The notes under the pieces: generated by a model | Told to the model about the DNA's origin: nothing | The model's database searches: none | What the model saw: the letters and a program-made list of their open reading frames with translations, nothing else | Made by a program: the position numbers and the translations under genes | Shown here: positions 6,034-10,947 of the stretch, piece by piece | Layout of the letters: each line of letters starts with the position of its first letter | How positions within the stretch are numbered: the stretch's first letter is position 1 | NCBI GenBank assembly: GCA_036495445.1 | Contig: DASXMX010000472.1 | Span: forward strand, 1 to 10,947 | Length of the DNA: 10,947 nucleotides | From: DASXMX01 sp036495445 | Lineage (GTDB): Bacteria > Planctomycetota > Phycisphaerae > Tepidisphaerales > Tepidisphaeraceae | Reading direction: 5' to 3'

Positions 6034-6969
6034 TTAAACATCGCACAGCGCCACCGCCTCGCGAAGTCCCGCGATCGGGTCGCGCGTCGGCATGAACTCC
6101 TGGCCGACGTACCCCTTGTAGCCCATGTCGATCAGCGCCTGCATGATCGGCGGGTAGTTGATCTCCTGCTTGTTGTCCAACTCGCCGCGGCCAGGGTTGC
6201 CGGCGGTGTGCACGTGGCCGATGAAGTCCTTGTACTGCCGGAGGCGGCTGATGATGTCGCCGTCCATGATCTGAACGTGGTAGATGTCGAACAGCAGCTT
6301 CATCCGCTCGCTGCCGACCCGCTTGATCAACTCGATGCAGTACTCGGTGTGATCGCCCTGGTAATCCGGATGCCCCTTCATCCATTCATGCACCCGGCTG
6401 TTGAGCATCTCGATGCAGAGGTTGACGCCCTTCTTTTCCGCCTGCCCGATCACCTGCTTGAACCCCTTGACGCAGTTGTCCATCCCGACGTCCGGGGGGA
6501 TGCCCTCCGCCAGGCCGGTGAACGTGATCACGCTCGGCACGCCGGCCGCGGCGCATTGGTCGATCCGCGTGCGCAGGATGTCGAGGCATTCGGGCTGGTA
6601 CTTCGGGTTGTTCATCCCCTTCGCCCACGTGTGACTGCCGGCGATCGCGCAGGTCAAGCCGTGCGACTTGAGCATGTCCCAATACTTCGGGTCGATTAAT
6701 TCGACGCTCACGCACCCCAGCGACTTGGCGACCTGCGCCATTTGTTCCGGGTTGAAGTATTTCGCATAGCACCAGTTGACCAGCGATTGACGGATGCGAC
6801 CTTTGGTCGCGGCGGGTTCAATCGGCGGGAGAGCGCTCGATTCCTTGGGTGCATCGGCCGCGAGGGCGATCGGCGCCGCGGAAGCCACCGCGGCCGCCGC
6901 ACAGGCGCGTAAGACGTTGCGACGGCTCGGTTGCGACGTGTTCATGGGACGGGCGGCTGATTCGCTCAT
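6034..6969 (-). CDS. Tat-exported hydroxypyruvate isomerase-like TIM-barrel protein
   Basis: This 311-residue product begins with a twin-arginine signal: S-R16-R17-N-V-L, then an Ala-rich core (22-37) and a likely cut after ALA at 35-37. The mature part is an AP-endonuclease-2/xylose-isomerase-like TIM barrel, closest by eye to hydroxypyruvate isomerases (Hyi). Likely metal ligands are Glu187 (IEMLN), Asp228 (LFDIYH), His254 (HVHTAGNPGR) and Glu291 (GQEFMP). The run HTAGNPGRGELD is typical of the Hyi group. The usual E. coli enzyme is cytoplasmic, so export by Tat is distinctive; similar exported versions occur in planctomycetes. Substrate identity is therefore uncertain. The start at 6969 is preferred to 6945 because CGGAG lies 6 nt before it and nothing similar precedes the second. 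The gene diverges from the sigma factor gene. Confidence 0.88.
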   Translation of the reverse strand: MSESAARPMNTSQPSRRNVLRACAAAAVASAAPIALAADAPKESSALPPIEPAATKGRIRQSLVNWCYAKYFNPEQMAQVAKSLGCVSVELIDPKYWDMLKSHGLTCAIAGSHTWAKGMNNPKYQPECLDILRTRIDQCAAAGVPSVITFTGLAEGIPPDVGMDNCVKGFKQVIGQAEKKGVNLCIEMLNSRVHEWMKGHPDYQGDHTEYCIELIKRVGSERMKLLFDIYHVQIMDGDIISRLRQYKDFIGHVHTAGNPGRGELDNKQEINYPPIMQALIDMGYKGYVGQEFMPTRDPIAGLREAVALCDV

Positions 6970-7015
6970 GATTAGCTCCGGGATCGGCAAAATACGAAAT
7001 TGAAAAACAGATGCC

Positions 7016-7077
7016 GTGGCATACGGTATCGCCACATACGTTTTACCCCTAACAAATCCTTCCGTTCGCGGGCGAAC
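7016..7077. promoter_or_regulatory. Dyad-containing control region between divergent genes
   Basis: Two dyads lie in the 162-bp gap between the TIM-barrel gene (minus) and the sigma factor gene (plus). The first, 7016-7035, pairs GTGGC with GCCAC around ATAC-G-GTAT and is nearly perfect over 20 bp, a size typical of repressor operators. The second, 7064-7077, pairs GTTCGC with GCGAAC across GG. A -35-like TTGAAA lies at 7000-7005 and a -10-like TAAGAT at 7092-7097, but they do not form a properly spaced pair. No regulator gene is identified that would bind here. Confidence 0.35.
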
Positions 7078-7131
7078 CCGCAAGAGCAAGCTAAGATAAC
7101 CCCGCACCGGGCCGAATGGCGAGGACGTTTG

Positions 7132-8391
7132 ATGTCAGCTCCCATCACGGAAATCCAGGCACGTGAGCAGGTGGAGGCCGTCTACCGCGCCGAATCCCGG
7201 CGGGTCTTCGCGACGCTCGTCCGCCTGCTGGGCGACTTCGATTTGGCGGAGGAGGCGCTGCACGATGCGTTCACCTCGGCCATCGAGCACTGGCCCAAGG
7301 AGGGCGTTCCCGCCAACCCGCGGGCGTGGCTCGTCTCCGCGGGGCGGTTCCGGGGCATCGACGCGATCCGCCGCCGGGCAAGGCATGATGCGTCGCTGGG
7401 AGAAATCGCAGAGCGATTGTCCAATCAACCCAGCGACGATCCCGCGGCAATAGACCACGAGGGCATCGACGACGACCGCCTCCGGCTGATCTTCACCTGC
7501 TGCCATCCCGCCCTGCCGGCCGAGGCCCGCATCGCGCTGACGCTCCGCGAGGTGTGCGACCTCACGACCGAGGAAATCGCCCGCGCGTTCCTCGCCGCCG
7601 CCCCGACGATCGCCCAGCGGATCGTCCGGGCCAAGGCGAAGATCAAGAACGCCGGGATTCCTTACCAGGTGCCCTCTCGGGCCGACCTGCCCGAGCGGAT
7701 CGATACGGTCCTCCAGGTCGTCTATCTGGTCTTCAACGAGGGATACTCCGCCTCGGCGGGTGAATCGTTGACGCGAGCGGATTTGTCGGCGGAGGCGATC
7801 CGCCTCGGCCGCCTGCTGATGGAACTGCTGCCGGAGCCGGAGGTCATCGGGCTGCTCGCCTTAATGCTCCTGCAGGAATCGCGTCACGCGGCCCGCACAT
7901 CGCCCGAGGGCGACATCGTCCTGCTGGAGGATCAAGACCGGACGCGCTGGAACCGCAAGCAAATCGCGGAAGGTTCGTCGCTGGTCCTGCAGGCGTTCGC
8001 CGCGGGTCCGGTCGGACCTTACACCCTCCAGGCCGCGATCGCCGCGGTGCATGCCGAGGCGCCCATGGCGGCCGCGACGGATTGGGCGCAGATCGCCGGG
8101 CTATATGACGTGCTGCTGCGGGCCGAGCCGTCGCCGGTGGTGGAACTGAATCGGGCGGTCGCGATCGCGATGCGGGACGGGCCGGCGGCGGGATTGAGCT
8201 TGATCGATGCGATCCTGAGCCGTGGCGATCTGGCGGATTACCATCTCGCGCACTCGGCCCGGGCGGATCTCTGCCGGCGGTTGGGACAGATCGACCAGGC
8301 CCGAGCGGCTTACGAGCGGGCCCTGGCCCTCGCCCGGCAGGAGCCGGAACGGCGGTTCCTGAATCAACGATTACGGGACCTGCCGGCATAA
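7132..8391 (+). CDS. ECF42-type RNA polymerase sigma factor with C-terminal extension
   Basis: This 419-residue protein is an extracytoplasmic-function sigma factor that redirects RNA polymerase to a small regulon. Sigma region 2 spans about 14-82 (VYRAESRRVFATLVRLLGDF, then DAFTSAIEHWP and NPRAWL). Region 4 spans about 115-175, with a helix-turn-helix ending in RIVRAKAKIK. The remaining 240 residues are a helical extension with the NEGY motif at 202-205, an LLEDQDRTRWN segment and TPR-like helices near the end. ECF41/42-type sigma factors carry such extensions, which are reported to tune activity instead of a classical anti-sigma factor, and no anti-sigma gene is visible here. ECF42 genes typically sit beside DGPF/YCII genes, as this one does. 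GAGGA (7121-7125) is 6 nt before the start. The frame is open further upstream to 7000, but that part is not conserved-looking. Confidence 0.93.
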   Translation: MSAPITEIQAREQVEAVYRAESRRVFATLVRLLGDFDLAEEALHDAFTSAIEHWPKEGVPANPRAWLVSAGRFRGIDAIRRRARHDASLGEIAERLSNQPSDDPAAIDHEGIDDDRLRLIFTCCHPALPAEARIALTLREVCDLTTEEIARAFLAAAPTIAQRIVRAKAKIKNAGIPYQVPSRADLPERIDTVLQVVYLVFNEGYSASAGESLTRADLSAEAIRLGRLLMELLPEPEVIGLLALMLLQESRHAARTSPEGDIVLLEDQDRTRWNRKQIAEGSSLVLQAFAAGPVGPYTLQAAIAAVHAEAPMAAATDWAQIAGLYDVLLRAEPSPVVELNRAVAIAMRDGPAAGLSLIDAILSRGDLADYHLAHSARADLCRRLGQIDQARAAYERALALARQEPERRFLNQRLRDLPA

Positions 8392-8430
8392 ACACGGCCC
8401 AAATAAAAATTCCGTACGCTCAAAAGTCGC

Positions 8431-8457
8431 TGTCGATTTGCCACGTCGTCGGACGAC
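8431..8457 (+). promoter_or_regulatory. Candidate ECF42-dependent promoter
   Basis: TGTCGA (8431-8436) and CGAC (8454-8457) are separated by 17 bp, upstream of the first VOC gene. From memory, ECF42 promoters described in Streptomyces carry TGTCGA at -35 and a CGA/TC-like -10. The match is therefore close, but I could not check it. Transcription would start near 8464, leaving a leader of about 40 nt. I found no TGTCGA in front of the sigma gene itself. The 9-bp word CGGACGACT occurs at 8450-8458, overlapping the -10, and again at 8469-8477. Confidence 0.55.
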
Positions 8458-8504
8458 TGACTCGTGAACGGACGACTTTCTTCAACCCCTTTTCAGGAGA
8501 TCCC

Positions 8505-8918
8505 ATGCAGGTGCAACCCTATCTCATGTTCAACGGCCGTGCGGACGAAGCCATCCAGTTCTACAAGAAGGCCCTGGGCGCCGAGGTCCAGATGGTGATG
8601 CGGTTCAAGGACTGCCCCGAGCCGGCCGGGATCCAGCCGGGCACGGAGGACAAGGTCATGCACGCCAGCCTGCAGGTCGGCGACACGACCGTCATGCTCA
8701 GCGACGGCCGCTGCCAGGGAACGGAGCACTTCGACGGGTTCTCCCTCTCCCTTAACGCGGCAGACGAAGCCCAAGCCCGGCGGCTCTTCAACGCCCTCGG
8801 CGAAGGCGGCAAAGTTTGCATGCCGCTGGCCAAGACCTTCTTCTCACCCCTGTTCGGCATGGTCAACGACCGCTTTGGGGTCTCGTGGATAGTGATCGTG
8901 CCGCATAAGCCGCAGTAA
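8505..8918 (+). CDS. PhnB/YjdN-like VOC family protein
   Basis: The 137-residue product is a vicinal-oxygen-chelate (glyoxalase/bleomycin-resistance fold) protein of the PhnB-like group. Diagnostic stretches are FNGRADEAIQFYKKALGAE at 9-27, KVMHASLQVGD around His53, and FFSPLFGMVNDRFGVSWIV near the C-terminus (112-130). Proteins of this group are often loosely annotated as glyoxalases or demethylubiquinone methyltransferases, but their reactions are mostly unproven, so no substrate is given. AGGAG (8495-8499) is 5 nt from the start. It is the first gene after the candidate ECF42 promoter and lies only 33 nt before the first DGPF gene. PhnB-like proteins and DGPF proteins are common partners of ECF42 sigma factors, which supports a shared regulon. 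Confidence 0.9.
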   Translation: MQVQPYLMFNGRADEAIQFYKKALGAEVQMVMRFKDCPEPAGIQPGTEDKVMHASLQVGDTTVMLSDGRCQGTEHFDGFSLSLNAADEAQARRLFNALGEGGKVCMPLAKTFFSPLFGMVNDRFGVSWIVIVPHKPQ

Positions 8919-8951
8919 GTTCCCGCGCGCCGGCCGCCGATCGGAGTCGAC

Positions 8952-9305
8952 ATGAAGTACCTGTGCCTCGGATATCACGAGGAAAACAAGCTCCGGGCGA
9001 TGACCGACGACCAGCGCCGGACCCTCGTCGAGGAATGCCGCGAGTACGACGCGATGCTCTGGCGGAACGGGTATTGCCTCAAGGGCAACGCCCTCCCGCC
9101 CGCGGCCGGGGCGATCACGTTGCGGTTCGAGAGCGGCAAGATGTGCGTCGCCGAAGGCCCGTTCGCCCAAACAAAGGAACAGCTCGGCGGGATCCTGCTT
9201 CTGGAGGCCAAGGACCTCAACCACGCAATCCAGTTGATGTCCCAACTCCCCGCGATGCGCCTCGGCGGCGCGCTGGAAATCCGGCCGGTGGACGAGCCCA
9301 TATAG
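8952..9305 (+). CDS. DGPF/YCII-related protein 1
   Basis: This 117-residue single-domain protein starts MKYLCLGY and carries the family signature as EGPF at 68-71, followed by AQTKEQLGG. The first position is Glu rather than the usual Asp. The fold is a dimeric ferredoxin-like alpha/beta barrel. YciI-type members have been suggested to be enzymes, but the role of DGPF proteins is unknown beyond their strong link with ECF42 sigma factors. CGGAG (8942-8946) is 5 nt before the start. It is 33 nt downstream of the VOC gene, so the two should be co-transcribed. It is a clear paralogue of the second DGPF gene downstream. Confidence 0.9.
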   Translation: MKYLCLGYHEENKLRAMTDDQRRTLVEECREYDAMLWRNGYCLKGNALPPAAGAITLRFESGKMCVAEGPFAQTKEQLGGILLLEAKDLNHAIQLMSQLPAMRLGGALEIRPVDEPI

Positions 9306-9315
9306 GGACGATGGC

Positions 9316-9445
9316 AAAGCGCCGCCAAGACGCCCAGAGAAGACCGAGAGAGTCGAATCGCCCAAGGGCTGAAATGCGATCGAAAACCGACGGCCCGACC
9401 TTTTTTCTGAATTCCTTGGCGCTCCTGGCGTCTTGGCGGCGCTTT
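9316..9445. repeat. 130-bp element with 19-bp terminal inverted repeats
   Basis: AAAGCGCCGCCAAGACGCC (9316-9334) is perfectly repeated in reverse complement at 9427-9445. The 92 bp between the arms have no coding signal. The right arm ends in a T tract (9443-9447), so the transcript could also form a large terminator-like stem. The layout looks like a small non-autonomous mobile element, but I see no clear target-site duplication. The word CGCCAAGACGCC suggests a dispersed repeat family. It lies between the two DGPF genes and fills most of that gap. Confidence 0.7.
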
Positions 9446-9480
9446 TTCCGTTAACGCATTAGTCAGAGCGGAGACACAGA

Positions 9481-9837
9481 ATGAAATACCTGCTTCTCAT
9501 CTACATGACCGAATACGCGATGAGCGAGTCCGAGCGCGAGCAGTGCTACAAGGACTCGACGCAGCTCTGCCACGAGCTGAACGCGAAGGACCAGTTCCTC
9601 GGCGCCAACCCGCTGCAGCCGGTGGCGACGGCCACCAGCGTCCGCATCCGCGAAGGCCGCCGGCTCGTCACCGATGGCCCGTTCGCCGAGACCCGCGAGC
9701 AGCTCGGCGGGTACTTCCTAGTCGACGTGCCCAACCTCGACGACGCGATTGCGGTTGCGTCGCGCATCCCCGCCGCCCGCAGGGGGACGGTCGAGATCCG
9801 TCCCGTGATCGAGATCCACGGGATCCCAAAAAGTTAG
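9481..9837 (+). CDS. DGPF/YCII-related protein 2
   Basis: This 118-residue paralogue of the preceding DGPF protein begins MKYLLLIY and carries the canonical DGPF motif at 65-68, then AETREQLGGYFLVDV. It keeps the D-D-A-I helix typical of the family. As with other members, the biochemical role is unknown; association with ECF42 sigma factors is the main clue. CGGAG (9469-9473) sits 7 nt before the start. The 175-bp gap to the first DGPF gene holds a 130-bp inverted-repeat element, so co-transcription with that gene depends on readthrough. The TAG stop (9835-9837) is followed in frame by open sequence to 10050, which is probably accidental. Confidence 0.9.
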   Translation: MKYLLLIYMTEYAMSESEREQCYKDSTQLCHELNAKDQFLGANPLQPVATATSVRIREGRRLVTDGPFAETREQLGGYFLVDVPNLDDAIAVASRIPAARRGTVEIRPVIEIHGIPKS

Positions 9838-10065
9838 TGGACGAGGCGATCGCGATGGTATGATGCGGACTTTCAGGGATGGTCTCGGGGCCAGGGCAGA
9901 CCCATTCAAAACCCAGTTCGAAACGCGATCGTGAAAAGACCGCCGCTTGACTTCGACGAGCTAAGTCGAGTCGTCGGGTTCGCGAACGAAGGGACGTCCG
10001 CCGTCGGGATGGCCCTGGAAACGTCTCTTCGTTCGCGCCTCATCGAGATTTAACGGAGTACCGCC
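9838..10065 (+). other. Structured leader region before the DoxX gene
   Basis: This 228-bp gap contains a 17-bp stem: 9981-9997 pairs with 10021-10037, with one G.T pair and a 23-nt loop. A smaller bulged hairpin (GACT/CGAC at 9949-9957 with GTCGAGTC at 9965-9972) lies just before it. The right arm of the large hairpin ends 17 nt before the ribosome site (CGGAG, 10054-10058). I found no convincing promoter. A GTG-initiated 40-codon frame at 9931-10053 overlaps the hairpins but lacks a ribosome binding site. Confidence 0.5.
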
Positions 10066-10476
10066 ATGACAGCCCTCGCAGACCCCATCGTCACCGCCCG
10101 CCCGTCGAAAACTGCACTGATCGTCGGCTGGATCCTCAGCCTCCTCCCTGCCCTGCTGCTGATCTTCAGCGCCGTCATGAAGCTCGCGAGGCCGGCCCCA
10201 GTCGTGGATGGCTTCCGCCAGTTCGGCTACCCCGATCGCCTGATCGTCCCGCTGGGCGTGGTCGAACTCGCCTGCGCGATCCTCTACCTGATCCCGCGCG
10301 CCGCGACGCTCGGCGCCATCCTGCTGACCGGCTATCTCGGTGGCGCCGTCGCCACCAACGTGCGCGTCGAAAACCCGGCCTTCATCATGCCCTTCCTCTG
10401 CGGCGTGGTGCTGTGGCTGGGCCTGTTCCTTCGCGACCGCCGGCTGCGCGTCCTGCTTCCATTGAGAAAGCCGTAA
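10066..10476 (+). CDS. DoxX-like family integral membrane protein
   Basis: The 136-residue product has four predicted membrane helices at about 18-40, 59-77, 80-99 and 104-122, and a short basic C-terminal tail (RDRRLRVLLPLRK). The spacing and the motif FSAVMKLARP...GFRQFGYP are typical of the small DoxX-like (DoxX_2) family. DoxX proteins are named after a thiosulfate:quinone oxidoreductase subunit, but most members, including this type, have unknown roles; some have been linked to redox stress. CGGAG (10054-10058) is 7 nt before the start. It follows the DGPF genes on the same strand and precedes a VOC gene by 54 nt, so it may be an outer member of the sigma factor's target cluster. Confidence 0.88.
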   Translation: MTALADPIVTARPSKTALIVGWILSLLPALLLIFSAVMKLARPAPVVDGFRQFGYPDRLIVPLGVVELACAILYLIPRAATLGAILLTGYLGGAVATNVRVENPAFIMPFLCGVVLWLGLFLRDRRLRVLLPLRKP

Positions 10477-10530
10477 TCATCGTTCTCGCGCTGAAGGGGT
10501 TTCCCGAAACGCACGGAAAGGAGCCTGCCG

Positions 10531-10908
10531 ATGAGCGTGGACAGCCGATTGGCCCATCACGGGCACGTGTCGTACCTGGAGATCCCCGCGGCCGACGTCG
10601 AGCAGTCCGCCGCATTTTACGAGGCGGTCTTCAGCTGGCGCGTCGACCGCCGGGGCGATGGCCGGGCGAGCTTCGACGACGGGACAGGGACCGTGATCGG
10701 TCGCTGGGTGGGCGGCGCTACGCCGTCCCGCGAGGCGGGAATCGTGCCGTACATCTACGTCGATCGCCTCGACGACGTCATCCAGCGAATCGCGATCTAC
10801 GGCGGGAACCTCGTGAAACCGCCCTACGCGGAGGGCGACCTGTGGGTCGCCACGTTTCGAGACCCCGCGGGAAATTTGCTGGGCGCCTGGCAGGCGGGAC
10901 CCAGGTGA
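10531..10908 (+). CDS. VOC family protein (glyoxalase-like)
   Basis: This 125-residue single-module VOC protein has the pattern HVSYLEIPAADVEQSAAFYEAVFSW at about 12-36 (His12 being a possible metal ligand), a central VPYIYVDRLDDVI, and the C-terminal DPAGNLLGAWQ at 111-121. That last motif ends in Gln rather than the Glu often seen as metal ligand, so metal-dependent catalysis is uncertain. It differs clearly from the PhnB-like VOC protein upstream. AAAGGAG (10517-10523) is 7 nt before the start, the strongest ribosome site of the cluster. The 54-nt gap from the DoxX gene suggests they form one transcript. The substrate is unknown. Confidence 0.88.
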   Translation: MSVDSRLAHHGHVSYLEIPAADVEQSAAFYEAVFSWRVDRRGDGRASFDDGTGTVIGRWVGGATPSREAGIVPYIYVDRLDDVIQRIAIYGGNLVKPPYAEGDLWVATFRDPAGNLLGAWQAGPR

Positions 10909-10920
10909 TCGACCGGTCGA

Positions 10921-10941
10921 GCGGGAGGGCGAGGCTCCCGC
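10921..10941. repeat. Palindrome after the last VOC gene
   Basis: GCGGGAG (10921-10927) pairs with CTCCCGC (10935-10941) around a 7-nt loop, 12 nt after the VOC stop codon. No T tract is seen before the window ends, so it may be a REP-like repeat or the start of a larger terminator. The element is cut by the window edge. Confidence 0.45.
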
Positions 10942-10947
10942 CGAGCC

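Noticed and set aside
5998..6699. Plus-strand open frame opposite the TIM-barrel gene
   Set aside because: It is an antisense shadow rich in Val, Asp and His with no family match, while the minus strand encodes a clear Tat signal plus metal-site motifs.
9838..10053. Readthrough extension of the second DGPF protein
   Set aside because: The TAG stop comes at the normal family length, and the in-frame sequence after it is not DGPF-like.

Overview
The window looks like a chromosomal segment of a high-GC bacterium, most plausibly a planctomycete (Phycisphaerae or Tepidisphaera-like). This lineage call is an inference from several features: the ClpC type, a Tat-exported hydroxypyruvate-isomerase-like TIM barrel, an ECF42-type sigma factor with DGPF partners, GC-rich codon use, and intergenic gaps that often hold short palindromic repeats. 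No rRNA, tRNA, CRISPR array, transposase or phage gene is visible.

Left part (1-3300): a pair of inverted palindromic repeats (112-193) precedes a likely housekeeping promoter (289-316) and a roughly 200-nt hairpin-rich leader. These lead into clpC (528-3050), a full-length Hsp100 unfoldase of the ClpCP protease, closed by a textbook intrinsic terminator. Four copies of a second palindromic repeat (3137-3270) fill the gap to a convergent gene, and the last copy supplies that gene's stop codon.

Middle part (3267-7000): a minus-strand lipoprotein with a Pro/Ala-rich linker (3267-3896) is divergent from a membrane-anchored alpha/beta hydrolase (4138-5082). A small ROK-family kinase resembling polyphosphate glucokinases follows (5251-5943); it lacks the usual histidine of the ExGH sugar-site motif. 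It converges, across a hairpin terminator, on a Tat-exported hydroxypyruvate-isomerase-like TIM-barrel protein (6034-6969, minus). These genes look like independent transcription units.

Right part (7132-10908): an ECF42-type sigma factor with a long helical C-terminal extension is followed on the same strand by a PhnB-like VOC protein, two DGPF/YCII proteins, a DoxX-like membrane protein and a second VOC protein. A TGTCGA-N17-CGAC sequence just upstream of the first VOC gene resembles the promoter I recall for ECF42 sigma factors. This suggests that the sigma factor drives the downstream cluster. A 130-bp element with perfect 19-bp terminal inverted repeats separates the two DGPF genes, and a 17-bp-stem hairpin lies just before the DoxX gene.

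I see no clear-cut unknown defence or mobile system. The best leads are the ECF42 regulon and its promoter, the repeat families whose copies differ by compensatory stem changes, the codon-composition step inside clpC, and the altered ROK active site.
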